In this document: one piece after another, positions 1 to 6,567 of the stretch
How the letters are laid out: every line of letters starts with the position of its first letter
Numbering within the stretch: position 1 is the first letter of the stretch
NCBI GenBank assembly: GCA_027066795.1
Contig: JAMONA010000012.1
Span: 1 to 15,845 of the forward strand
Origin: Candidatus Kaiserbacteria bacterium
GTDB taxonomy: Bacteria > Patescibacteriota > Minisyncoccia > Phycocordibacterales > UBA2100
Length of the DNA stretch: 15,845 nt
Direction of reading: 5' to 3'
The notes under the pieces: generated by a model
Database searches by the model: none
The model's input: only the letters and a program-made list of their open reading frames with translations
What the model was told of the DNA's origin: nothing
Position numbers and translations under genes: made by a program

Positions 1-87
1 GCTGGTGAGCACCGTGAGGCCATACTTGACGAAATGCCAGAGACTAAAGATAACTTGTTGGTAGTAAAGAAGATCTTAAATAATTAG
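1..87 (+). CDS. gatC: GatC, C-terminal fragment (amidotransferase subunit C)
   Basis: This is the 3' end of a gene that begins before the window. It is open in frame 1 and ends with TAG at 85-87. The visible 28 residues contain REAILDEMPETKDNLLVVKK, which resembles the GatC tail, where a Pro-Glu-Thr-Lys/Asp segment precedes a short final strand ending in Val-Lys/Pro. The identification leans on position: it sits two bases upstream of gatA, followed by gatB, the usual gatCAB order. GatC is a small helical belt that stabilises the GatA-GatB complex during transamidation. The N-terminal part is outside the window, so completeness cannot be judged. Confidence 0.85.
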   Translation, partial: AGEHREAILDEMPETKDNLLVVKKILNN

Positions 88-89
88 AT

Positions 90-1502
90 ATGACAAGTAT
101 TGAATTAAAGACATTAAGTATAAAAAAAGCACACGATGCACTTAAGGCAGGAGAGTATACTGTGCGTGAGCTTGTAGATGCTTATCTGGCAGAGGTAGAG
201 AGTAGTAATGGTGACATTAACGCTTTTTTACACTTATTTACAGATATTGATGAGAGGGTTGAGTTGGCACAGCAGATGTTTACTGATGGCACAGCAACAG
301 AGCTTACCGGCATACCTATGGGCCTTAAGGCTATTATTGCCAAGAAAGGACAGGTGACCAACGCTTCAAGTAAAATCTTAGAAAATTATAAAGCCACATA
401 CTCGGCAACTGTTGTAGAGAGGCTCGAGGCAGTAGGAGTAATCTTTTTAGGGTCTACAAACACTGACGAGTTTGCCATGGGTGGTACTACAGAGAACTCA
501 GCATTTGGAGTGACTAAGAACCCCACAGACACTAGTAGAGTAGCAGGAGGCAGCTCTGGAGGCTCTATAGCTGCTGTGGCAGCTAACATGTGCCTAGCTG
601 CACTAGGTACAGACACTGGAGGCTCTATACGCGAGCCTGCGAGCTTCTGTGGAGTCCTAGGCTTTAAAGGTACTTATGGTGCAGTGAGCCGCTATGGGGC
701 ATACCCCATGGGCTCCTCTTTTGACCAAGTCTCTCCAACAGCTAAGTACGCGGCAGATGCCGAGCTGGTGCAGAGGGTTATGCGCGGCGCAGACGAGTAC
801 GACATGACCTGCCTACCGAGCAATACTTGGGAGAGTAAGGTAAACAAAGATAAATACAACATAGCTATACCAAGTAGCTTAGTAGACGGTTCTAGTGATG
901 AGGTTAAAGAAGTGTTTAATAAATTTGTCCAGGAGCTAAAAGAGGCTGGGCACACTATTGAAGAGGTGGAGATTCCTATACTAGACACTGTGCTGGCTAT
1001 ATATTATGTGTTGATATTTGCAGAAGTGTCTTCAAACACGGCCAGGTATGACGGTATGAGATACGGGCTTAAGGCAGAGGGCTCTGACCTGTGGGATGAG
1101 TATAAGAAGACACGTGGCAAAGGCTTCGGTGACGAGGTGAAGCGTCGCATAATGCTAGGTACGTACGTACTCTCTGCTGGCTATGCAGGCAAGTATTATG
1201 AGAAGGCACTTGACCTAAGAGAGCAACTAAAGGTAGAACTTAAAGAGATGTTTAAGCAATATGATTTTATACTTACTCCTACTGCCCCTGTAGTAGCACC
1301 CAAGATTGGTGTTATGGCAGGTGACCCACTTACTGAGTACTTGATGGACATATTTACCGTTACTGCAAATACTGCCGGTATACCAGCCATATCTATGCCA
1401 ACAGGCAATACACCGGGCGGGCTACCCGTTGGTGCACAACTTATGGCCGCTTGGGAGAATGACGATGCATTGCTAGATATAGCTAAGAAATTAGGCAAAT
1501 AA
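90..1502 (+). CDS. gatA: Glutamyl-tRNA(Gln)/aspartyl-tRNA(Asn) amidotransferase subunit A
   Basis: GatA is the glutaminase of GatCAB. It hydrolyses glutamine and passes ammonia to GatB, which converts Glu-tRNAGln (or Asp-tRNAAsn) to the amidated form. The 470-residue product matches the family length (about 480). The amidase signature is clear. GGSSGGS lies at 153-159 and TDTGGSIREP at 174-183. By spacing to known GatA proteins, the triad is Lys80, cis-Ser155 and nucleophile Ser179. One oddity is that residues after Lys80 read Ala-Ile-Ile, where the family normally has Asp-Asn-Ile (KDN). The ATG lies two bases after the gatC stop and only one base separates gatA from gatB, so the three genes are probably one translationally coupled operon. 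No clear Shine-Dalgarno sequence is seen. Confidence 0.97.
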   Translation: MTSIELKTLSIKKAHDALKAGEYTVRELVDAYLAEVESSNGDINAFLHLFTDIDERVELAQQMFTDGTATELTGIPMGLKAIIAKKGQVTNASSKILENYKATYSATVVERLEAVGVIFLGSTNTDEFAMGGTTENSAFGVTKNPTDTSRVAGGSSGGSIAAVAANMCLAALGTDTGGSIREPASFCGVLGFKGTYGAVSRYGAYPMGSSFDQVSPTAKYAADAELVQRVMRGADEYDMTCLPSNTWESKVNKDKYNIAIPSSLVDGSSDEVKEVFNKFVQELKEAGHTIEEVEIPILDTVLAIYYVLIFAEVSSNTARYDGMRYGLKAEGSDLWDEYKKTRGKGFGDEVKRRIMLGTYVLSAGYAGKYYEKALDLREQLKVELKEMFKQYDFILTPTAPVVAPKIGVMAGDPLTEYLMDIFTVTANTAGIPAISMPTGNTPGGLPVGAQLMAAWENDDALLDIAKKLGK

Positions 1503-1503
1503 T

Positions 1504-2988
1504 ATGACAGAAATAAAAGACAACAAGATAATAGGCAAAACGACCGGTAAGGAGTATTTTGTAACAATAGGGCTAGAGATACATGCCGAGATGAACACCG
1601 AGACCAAAATGTTTTGCAGATGTAAAAATGACCCGTTTAATAGCCAGCCGAATACTCACATATGCCCAGTATGTACAGGACAACCAGGTGCATTACCGTA
1701 TGTTAATAAGCAAGCGTGTAAAAATGTTATGACGGTTGGAGTTGCCTTAGGTAGCGACCTGGCCGACTTTTCAGAATTTGACCGTAAAAATTACTTCTAC
1801 CCTGATATACCTAAGGCCTATCAAATATCACAGTACCAGTACCCGTTAGTTTCCAATGGTGAGCTCTCTGGCGTAGGGATAGAGCGCATACATATGGAGG
1901 AGGACACGGCAACTTCTACGCACAAGGCTAGTTACTCACTAGTAGATTATAACCGCTCTAGTGTACCGCTTATGGAGCTGGTAACTATGCCTGTTATACA
2001 TGATGCCGGCACTGCAATGAAATTTGCAAAAGAGTTACAACTATTACTACGTACACTTGGTGTGTCTGGCGCAAGCCTTGAAAAAGGTGAGATGCGCATA
2101 GAGGCTAATATATCAATATCTACCAATGGCTACTTTGATGGAGACTTTAGTAAGTTAGGGACTAAGACAGAGGTTAAGAATCTTAACTCATTTAAAATAG
2201 TGGGTCAGGCAATAGATTTCGAGGTTGCGAGACATCTAGCAATACTTGAAGGTGAGACAGAGGGCCAGATAGTACAAGAGACGAGAGGTTGGGACGAAAA
2301 CAAGCAAGCAACATTTAGCCAGCGTACTAAAGAGAGCGCAGACGATTACCGCTACTTCCCAGACCCAGATATACCTAAGTACAAGTTCTCAGATTTGCCA
2401 GAATTCTCTAAAGACGAGTTAGCTAAAGACTTGCCAGAGTTGCCGTGGGATAAGAGAGAAAGGTACGGTAACCAATACGGTATAAAGAGTGAGGATATTG
2501 AGTTTTACTTACAAAACCCTACATTTGGAGATATATTTGACAGTGCTTCTGCTGAGTTAAATAGTACCGACGAATATAAGAAATTGTCTAACTATATATC
2601 CTCAGATATGGCGGGCCTAGAGAAGGGCGGCGAGGCTGGCACTTTGGATAATATGAAAGGCAAGGAGGTGGCAGAGATGGTAAAGATGATAGTAGCCTCA
2701 GAGCTCTCAAGTAGAGGTGCAAAAGACATGCTACTAGAGATGTATAAAAATGGAGGTACAGCCGGCAACATAGCAGAGAGCAAGGGTCTCATACAAAAGT
2801 CTGACCCAGAAGAGCTTAAAAAGACTATCCTAGAGATAGTAGAAGCAAATAAAGCTCAGGCAGACGCATACAAGGCTGGTGAGGAGAAGCTTCTGCAGTA
2901 TTTTGTAGGGCAGGGTATGAAGGCTACGCAAGGTAGTGCCAACCCAGGTGTACTTGCACAGATCTTTAAAGAGGTGTTGAAAAGTTAG
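1504..2988 (+). CDS. gatB: Glutamyl-tRNA(Gln)/aspartyl-tRNA(Asn) amidotransferase subunit B
   Basis: GatB is the kinase/transamidase subunit. It phosphorylates the misacylated Glu or Asp on the tRNA and replaces the phosphate with ammonia from GatA. The 494-residue protein is full length. The N-terminal cradle begins with VTIGLEIHAEM (20-30). Cysteines at 38, 40, 54 and 57 form a CxC...CxxC set, suggesting the zinc-binding type of GatB. The RYFPDPDIPKY segment is the family signature. The C-terminal part is the helical/YqeY-like tRNA-binding tail, ending with MKATQGSANPG. The gene starts one base after gatA. Together with tRNA-Gln at the window's right end, it points to indirect Gln-tRNA formation. 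Whether Asp-tRNAAsn is also a substrate cannot be told from here. Confidence 0.97.
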   Translation: MTEIKDNKIIGKTTGKEYFVTIGLEIHAEMNTETKMFCRCKNDPFNSQPNTHICPVCTGQPGALPYVNKQACKNVMTVGVALGSDLADFSEFDRKNYFYPDIPKAYQISQYQYPLVSNGELSGVGIERIHMEEDTATSTHKASYSLVDYNRSSVPLMELVTMPVIHDAGTAMKFAKELQLLLRTLGVSGASLEKGEMRIEANISISTNGYFDGDFSKLGTKTEVKNLNSFKIVGQAIDFEVARHLAILEGETEGQIVQETRGWDENKQATFSQRTKESADDYRYFPDPDIPKYKFSDLPEFSKDELAKDLPELPWDKRERYGNQYGIKSEDIEFYLQNPTFGDIFDSASAELNSTDEYKKLSNYISSDMAGLEKGGEAGTLDNMKGKEVAEMVKMIVASELSSRGAKDMLLEMYKNGGTAGNIAESKGLIQKSDPEELKKTILEIVEANKAQADAYKAGEEKLLQYFVGQGMKATQGSANPGVLAQIFKEVLKS

Positions 2989-3011
2989 TGAAATAGTATA
3001 CAATCTTTAGC

Positions 3012-3031
3012 ACTTGCCCATATCGGCAAGT
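3012..3031 (+). terminator. Hairpin between gatB and tRNA-Lys, weak terminator candidate
   Basis: ACTTGCC (3012-3018) pairs with GGCAAGT (3025-3031) around a six-base loop. The hairpin lies 24 bases after the gatB stop. No run of T follows, so it may instead be an RNA-processing or 3'-end stabilising structure that separates the gatCAB mRNA from tRNA-Lys. A second small AT-rich repeat (AATTC, GTTTA, GAATT) follows at about 3038-3052. No convincing separate tRNA promoter was found, so co-transcription with gatB is possible. Confidence 0.4.
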
Positions 3032-3053
3032 ACCAGAATTCGTTTAGAATTAT

Positions 3054-3126
3054 CCGCCCTTAGCTCAGCTGGTAGAGCGTCCGACTCTTAATCGGCAGGT
3101 CGTAGGTTCAAATCCTACAGGGCGGA
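3054..3126 (+). tRNA. tRNA-Lys (anticodon CTT)
   Basis: The 73-nt cloverleaf folds by eye. The acceptor CCGCCCT pairs with AGGGCGG, with discriminator A at 3126. The D stem is GCTC/GAGC, the anticodon loop is CTCTTAA with anticodon CTT, and the T arm is GTAGG/TTCAAAT/CCTAC. The anticodon stem TCCGA/TCGGC has a T-C mismatch at its outer (27-43) pair. CCA is not encoded, so it must be added after transcription. It reads AAG codons. A strong hairpin terminator follows 10 bases later. Confidence 0.96.
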
Positions 3127-3136
3127 CTTGAAGTAT

Positions 3137-3166
3137 AAAGTCGTGATGCATCGCATTACGACTTTT
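3137..3166 (+). terminator. Intrinsic terminator after tRNA-Lys
   Basis: A 13-bp stem (AAAGTCGTGATGC with GCATTACGACTTT, including one G-T pair) closes a three-base loop. It ends in TTTT at 3163-3166. It lies just after the tRNA-Lys 3' end and upstream of the next promoter, so it probably ends the gatCAB-tRNA-Lys unit. Confidence 0.8.
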
Positions 3167-3179
3167 GTGATTGGGGGTG

Positions 3180-3208
3180 TTGACTATATGCCTTATGTAT
3201 GTTTTAGT
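3180..3208 (+). promoter_or_regulatory. Predicted sigma-70-type promoter for the small membrane protein
   Basis: TTGACT (3180-3185) is a near-consensus -35 element. It is followed after 17 bases by TTTAGT (3203-3208), a 4/6 match to the -10 box. Transcription would start near 3215, about 20 bases before the start codon at 3236. It lies just downstream of the tRNA-Lys terminator, which supports a new transcription unit here. Confidence 0.5.
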
Positions 3209-3212
3209 TATT

Positions 3213-3233
3213 TTGCCTTAAAGGAGGAGGCAA
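3213..3233 (+). promoter_or_regulatory. Strong Shine-Dalgarno inside a small inverted repeat
   Basis: AAGGAGGAGG at 3221-3230 is an excellent Shine-Dalgarno sequence five bases before ATG 3236, and it fixes that start. It is framed by TTGCCT (3213-3218) and AGGCAA (3228-3233). These could pair and hold the ribosome site in the loop and 3' arm. The predicted transcript start (about 3215) may remove part of the left arm, so the hairpin is only a suggestion. This is the only strong Shine-Dalgarno sequence noticed before a gene in the window. Confidence 0.6.
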
Positions 3234-3235
3234 TC

Positions 3236-3559
3236 ATGTACAGAAAAATACCTGCTCTAGTTAATTCAGTAGCTGAGCGCGCTAAAATCGCAACCACTCC
3301 ATTTGTGAAGTCGTTGTTCGGTAAGATATTCTTGTCCATTGTTCTTATAGGGCCAGTTACATTTCTGCCGACAGTATGGGCAGCGTGGACTGACCCAAAC
3401 ATAGATGTACTACGTACACCTACTTGGTTATTGATGATATTTGTAAATATGTCATCACTGCTATCAGTTATCCACCATGGAGAGTGGCGGATGCGTCTTG
3501 TGATTGCAGTTTGGATATTGGTTATATTTGCAGTTTGGCTCGCTATAGTTGTTCGCTAA
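3236..3559 (+). CDS. Small three-helix membrane protein, possibly SemiSWEET/PQ-loop-like
   Basis: A 107-residue protein. The start at 3236 is chosen because AAGGAGGAGG lies at ideal spacing. Extending the frame upstream to 3128 would run through the tRNA terminator. After a basic N-terminal segment there are three likely membrane helices, at about residues 27-52, 62-82 and 86-106. Helix 1 carries FLPTVWAAW, resembling the Phe-Leu-Pro-Gln motif of SemiSWEET/PQ-loop transporters. The spacing from this motif through helix 2 to the C-terminal end matches that family's half-transporter layout, from memory. SemiSWEETs are dimeric sugar uniporters. The canonical Gln after Pro is Thr here, so the function is a hypothesis. 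A terminator follows directly, so the gene is probably monocistronic. Confidence 0.85.
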   Translation: MYRKIPALVNSVAERAKIATTPFVKSLFGKIFLSIVLIGPVTFLPTVWAAWTDPNIDVLRTPTWLLMIFVNMSSLLSVIHHGEWRMRLVIAVWILVIFAVWLAIVVR

Positions 3560-3564
3560 CATAC

Positions 3565-3612
3565 AACCCACCGAGGAGAAAACTCTCTTCCGTGGGTTTT
3601 CTTTTATTTTTT
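3565..3612 (+). terminator. Intrinsic terminator after the small membrane protein
   Basis: AACCCAC (3565-3571) pairs with GTGGGTT (3592-3598). An inner stem, GAGGAG (3573-3578) with CTCTTC (3585-3590), stacks on it across a C-C mismatch. A T-rich tract runs through 3597-3612. The hairpin starts six bases after the TAA stop, a textbook position. Confidence 0.9.
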
Positions 3613-3631
3613 ATGTTAATATACAAAAATC

Positions 3632-3847
3632 ATGACAGAGACTAAAGACGCATTTGGTAATGAGTTAGCAAACGGAGACACGGTAGTCCTTGTTAAACAA
3701 TTAAAGGTAAAGGGCACTAAGGTTGCTCTAAAGAAGGGTACAGTTGTAAAAAATATTCGTTTATCAAATAATCCAAAAGAGATTAACTGTAACGCGCCTA
3801 AAGTTAAAGGCCTTGTACTGTTAACAGAATTTGTAAAGAAGAAATAG
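3632..3847 (+). CDS. PhnA/YjdM C-terminal-domain protein
   Basis: A 71-residue protein that resembles the C-terminal PhnA domain of YjdM (once called PhnA). Recognisable segments are DAFGNELANGDTVVLVKQLK, KGTKVALKKGTVVKNIRL, the short INCNAPKVKG turn and the closing LLTEFVKK. YjdM proteins usually begin with a zinc-ribbon domain of about 35 residues. That part is missing here, and no in-frame coding sequence for it is seen upstream, where the preceding terminator lies only 20 bases away. The fold is a small SH3-like beta barrel, and the cellular role is not established. No Shine-Dalgarno sequence is visible before ATG 3632. It is convergent with the ABC-F gene, with six bases between the two stop codons. 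Confidence 0.88.
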   Translation: MTETKDAFGNELANGDTVVLVKQLKVKGTKVALKKGTVVKNIRLSNNPKEINCNAPKVKGLVLLTEFVKKK

Positions 3848-3863
3848 TTTTAACTAAACTATT
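3843..3863. terminator. AT-rich hairpin over two convergent stop codons
   Basis: AATAGTTT (3843-3850) pairs with AAACTATT (3856-3863) around a five-base loop. It covers the TAG of the PhnA-domain gene and the TAG of the ABC-F gene on the other strand. It could act in both directions, but it is weak (AT-rich) and has no clear T tract. Confidence 0.35.
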
Positions 3864-5449
3864 GTACCTATCTTACCAGCGTTAACTTGTGCCTGCTGTA
3901 TGTAGTCATACATGTCGGCCTCTTTTGTTATTATGCCACCTGTTGATATTAGTAGTATGTGGTCTGGGGCCATAAGCTCAAGCAAATGCCTGTCGTGCGA
4001 TATTAATATAATTGTACCTTGGTAATCTTTTAGCATTTTCTCAAGCGCCTCAGCAGCCTCCATATCAAGGTGGTTTGTAGGCTCATCAAGCAATAGCACA
4101 TTTACTGATTGTAATGTAAAAAGTGCAAACAAAATACGTGCACGCCCACCCGGGGAGAAGAATTGTAGCTCTTTCTTAAGTTCGTGTTCTTTAAAGCCAT
4201 ACTTACGAGCGATGTTGTATATGTCATAGGTCTCTGCATGTGTACTCTCATGTAAAAATTCTAAAAGAGTTTTGTCTCTTGGCAGACTCTCGTGCTCTTG
4301 AGTAAAGTTTGCTATCTTCACAGCACTGCCACGAGTTACTGACCCTGTAATAGGAGTAATCTTGCCCAAAATGGTCTTTAGTAATGTAGACTTGCCTGAA
4401 CCGTTATCACCCAGTATAACTAGCCTATCACCCATGGCAATGTGCAAGGTAAGCGGAGTGAGCTGTATACCGCAGGCATACCCAGCGACAAGTTCTTGTA
4501 GAGATATATCTTTTACACCTCCTGATGTCTCAGAATTAATATCAATACTTAGTCCATAACGTTCCACCGGCTGCTCCACATCCTCCATGTGGTCAAGTCT
4601 TTTCTTGTATGCTTGTATCAATTTGCCTGTGCCCTTTGTCCTGTCACGGAAGTATCCGCGTGATTGTTTGTCGTTATCTTTTGGGGTAAAGTTATTACCT
4701 TGCTCGGCACGGTCTACCGACTTTCTTACTAGGTTTTTTGCCTTCTTCACGTCACTTTTGTGCTCTTGGTGGGCCTTGCCTTGGCGCACTTGCTCTTTCT
4801 TGAGTCTATCAAGGTAGTCTGTATATGTACCATGTGTGATAGTGAGCTTTTTTGACTCCCAATTAAGCTCAAATATAGTACGGACAATGGTATCAAGGAA
4901 GTGTCTATCATGAGATATTATGACACACGCAGTATCAGTCTCTTCTAAGAAGTTTTCAAGCCAAAGAAGTGCCGTTAGGTCTAGGTTATTTGTAGGCTCG
5001 TCTAACAGTAGTATGTCAGGCTGTATAAGTAGGGCCGCTGTTAAAAACACTTTTGTCTTTTGCCCGGCACTCAGCTGCTGCAAGGGTGTATCAAGCTCAA
5101 TGTTTGATATGCCAAACCCTTCTAGTACTTCTTTAATCGTGTGAGGTTGTATTGCGTATTGCTCACCGCGGCTAGAGCTGGCTACCGAGTGTATGTACGT
5201 AGATATAGTCTCTGTATTATTTACTACAGTATCTTGTGGTACGTAGCCTATAATCATACCTTTAGGTATGTGCAGGGTGCCACTGTCCTGTGTCTCTACG
5301 CCTGCTAGTATCTTTAGTAAGGTCGATTTACCGCTGCCATTGTAGCCTACAAGGCCTATCTTTTCTCCTGGGGAGATAGAAAAAGTTACAGAGTCAAAGA
5401 CCAAGGTTGAATCGTACTCTTTAAAAAGATTTGTAGCGGTTATTTGCAT
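3854..5449 (-). CDS. ABC-F family ATPase (ribosome-associated type)
   Basis: A 531-residue protein with two ATP-binding cassettes and no membrane segments, the ABC-F layout. Cassette 1 has Walker A GYNGSGKS (35-42), signature LSAGQ (126-130), Walker B with Glu151 (LLLDEPTNNLD) and switch His180. A charged linker at about 210-290 corresponds to the interdomain P-site tRNA-interaction motif. Cassette 2 has GDNGSGKS (347-354), an unusual signature SPGGR (432-436), Glu456 and His485. ABC-F proteins bind the ribosomal E site and relieve stalled or drug-blocked ribosomes. The exact subfamily (EttA, Uup or resistance type) cannot be assigned. The ATG lies only 13 bases after the tRNA-Leu 3' end on the same strand. 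No own promoter or Shine-Dalgarno sequence is seen, so it is probably read from the tRNA promoter. Confidence 0.93.
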   Translation of the reverse strand: MQITATNLFKEYDSTLVFDSVTFSISPGEKIGLVGYNGSGKSTLLKILAGVETQDSGTLHIPKGMIIGYVPQDTVVNNTETISTYIHSVASSSRGEQYAIQPHTIKEVLEGFGISNIELDTPLQQLSAGQKTKVFLTAALLIQPDILLLDEPTNNLDLTALLWLENFLEETDTACVIISHDRHFLDTIVRTIFELNWESKKLTITHGTYTDYLDRLKKEQVRQGKAHQEHKSDVKKAKNLVRKSVDRAEQGNNFTPKDNDKQSRGYFRDRTKGTGKLIQAYKKRLDHMEDVEQPVERYGLSIDINSETSGGVKDISLQELVAGYACGIQLTPLTLHIAMGDRLVILGDNGSGKSTLLKTILGKITPITGSVTRGSAVKIANFTQEHESLPRDKTLLEFLHESTHAETYDIYNIARKYGFKEHELKKELQFFSPGGRARILFALFTLQSVNVLLLDEPTNHLDMEAAEALEKMLKDYQGTIILISHDRHLLELMAPDHILLISTGGIITKEADMYDYIQQAQVNAGKIGTIV

Positions 5450-5462
5450 AAGTACTTATTTG

Positions 5463-5544
5463 TGCCGGGGACGGGACTTGAACCCGTACGCATTGCTGCA
5501 AGAGCGTTTAAGGCTCTCATGTCTACCAATTTCATCACCCCGGC
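5463..5544 (-). tRNA. tRNA-Leu (anticodon TAA)
   Basis: An 82-nt type II tRNA. The acceptor GCCGGGG pairs with CCCCGGC, with discriminator A at 5463. The anticodon stem is AGAGC/GCTCT around loop CTTAAAC, giving anticodon TAA for UUA codons. The variable arm contains a GCA/TGC mini-stem. The T arm is ACGGG/TTCAAGT/CCCGT. CCA is not encoded. It lies 17 bases downstream of tRNA-Cys on the same strand and 13 bases before the ABC-F start codon. Confidence 0.96.
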
Positions 5545-5561
5545 ATTTAAATGAACAATTG

Positions 5562-5634
5562 AGGCCCGGAGGGGATTCGAACCCCTGCATACTGGTTTTG
5601 CAAACCGGCGTGTTAACCGCTTCACCACCGAGCC
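5562..5634 (-). tRNA. tRNA-Cys (anticodon GCA)
   Basis: A 73-nt cloverleaf. The acceptor GGCTCGG pairs with CCGGGCC (one T-G pair), with discriminator T at 5562 as is typical for cysteine tRNA. The anticodon loop is TTGCAAA with anticodon GCA. The stem CCGGT/ACCAG contains one C-A mismatch. The T arm is AGGGG/TTCGAAT/CCCCT. CCA is not encoded. It is the first gene after the promoter at 5662-5689. Confidence 0.95.
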
Positions 5635-5661
5635 TTAGTTACAGACTAATCTGTGCAAGAG

Positions 5662-5689
5662 ATTATAGCAAGTATAAGGAATTACTCAA
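5662..5689 (-). promoter_or_regulatory. Strong sigma-70-type promoter for tRNA-Cys, tRNA-Leu and ABC-F
   Basis: Reading the minus strand, TTGAGT (5689-5684) is followed after 16 bases by a perfect TATAAT (5667-5662). TGC directly before the -10 box adds an extended -10 feature. Transcription would start near 5655, about 20 bases before tRNA-Cys. It is the best housekeeping promoter in the window and appears to serve both tRNAs and the ABC-F gene. Confidence 0.85.
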
Positions 5690-5720
5690 TCTCTCTACTA
5701 GCCTTATATACTAGTGAATG

Positions 5721-5729
5721 TGCTATTAT
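5721..5729 (+). promoter_or_regulatory. Extended -10 promoter for yaaA
   Basis: TGC followed by TATTAT (5724-5729) is an extended -10 element lying 25 bases before the yaaA ATG. No good -35 box is seen 16-18 bases upstream, which extended -10 promoters can tolerate. It diverges from the tRNA promoter at 5662-5689. Confidence 0.5.
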
Positions 5730-5754
5730 TTAAGACGTTAGACACTTAGTTATT

Positions 5755-6567
5755 ATGTATACGATACTATCCCCAAGTAAGACACAAGACTTCTCCAGAG
5801 AAATGTCTACACTGCCTAAGTGTGCTTTTGTAGCACCAGAGTGGAATAAGCAAACAAAGCAACTCGTAGCCATAATGAAAGGGTATACCCCAAGCGATTT
5901 TACAAATATGATGAAAGTGTCGCCACGCCTTGCAAGGCTTACACATCAGTGTTTTCAAGCTTGGGATGGTGATTATGGTACTAAGAGTATACATATGCCC
6001 GCCATAGCAGCTTTCTTAGGTGATGTATATAAAGGATTTAATCTTGGCGAGTGGAGCATCAAGGATTATAAATATGCACAAGAGCATCTTGGTATAGTCT
6101 CTGGACTATATGGCTTAATTGCACCGTTAAATAATATACAGCCATATAGGCTAGAGATGGGTACCCGCGCTAACTTTACTATTGATAATGTAGATTATAA
6201 AAATCTATACACTTTCTGGCAAGATATATTGACTAATAAAATGGTAGAAATATTAAATAGAGAAAAGATACTGGTTAACTTGGCGTCAGTAGAGTATTCA
6301 AAAGTATTTAACCGTAAAGATATATCTATAAAAACTAATGCTAAAATTATAGATATAGATTTTAAAATCAATAAAAATGGTATAACTAAAGTAATAGCCA
6401 TATATGCCAAACGAGCAAGAGGTTTAATGGCTAATTGGATTATAGAAAATAAAATAGACAATCAAAAAGATTTAAAAAAATTCGCAGCCGATGGTTGGGA
6501 GTTTATAGAGTACTCAGAGCCAGACGCCTTGGGTAATGTAAAGATGCTCTTTATTAAGAGTCTTTAG
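5755..6567 (+). CDS. yaaA: YaaA family protein (UPF0246, peroxide-stress response)
   Basis: A 270-residue protein spanning the full YaaA/UPF0246 length. Family motifs are LSPSKT (5-10), SGLYGLIAPLNNIQPYRLEM (116-135), NLASVEYSKV (175-184), IYAKRARGLMANWII (216-230) and the C-terminal FIEYSEPD (250-257). In Escherichia coli, YaaA lowers free intracellular iron during hydrogen-peroxide stress, and the fold binds DNA. Whether this homologue does the same is inferred. It has its own extended -10 promoter and no visible Shine-Dalgarno sequence. The stretch from about 6180 to 6480 is noticeably more AT-rich than neighbouring genes. Its last 14 bases overlap the end of rbfA on the opposite strand. 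Confidence 0.93.
   Translation: MYTILSPSKTQDFSREMSTLPKCAFVAPEWNKQTKQLVAIMKGYTPSDFTNMMKVSPRLARLTHQCFQAWDGDYGTKSIHMPAIAAFLGDVYKGFNLGEWSIKDYKYAQEHLGIVSGLYGLIAPLNNIQPYRLEMGTRANFTIDNVDYKNLYTFWQDILTNKMVEILNREKILVNLASVEYSKVFNRKDISIKTNAKIIDIDFKINKNGITKVIAIYAKRARGLMANWIIENKIDNQKDLKKFAADGWEFIEYSEPDALGNVKMLFIKSL

Noticed and set aside
1156..1170. Tandem GTAC run in gatA
   Set aside because: It is short, in frame, encodes ordinary residues (Gly-Thr-Tyr-Val) and has no partner elsewhere in the window.
3128..3235. N-terminal extension of the small membrane protein
   Set aside because: It would cover the tRNA-Lys terminator and the promoter, while a strong Shine-Dalgarno sequence fixes the start at 3236.
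5440..5714. Open frames over the tRNA-Leu and tRNA-Cys genes
   Set aside because: Both strands there are explained by two well-folded tRNAs and their promoter.
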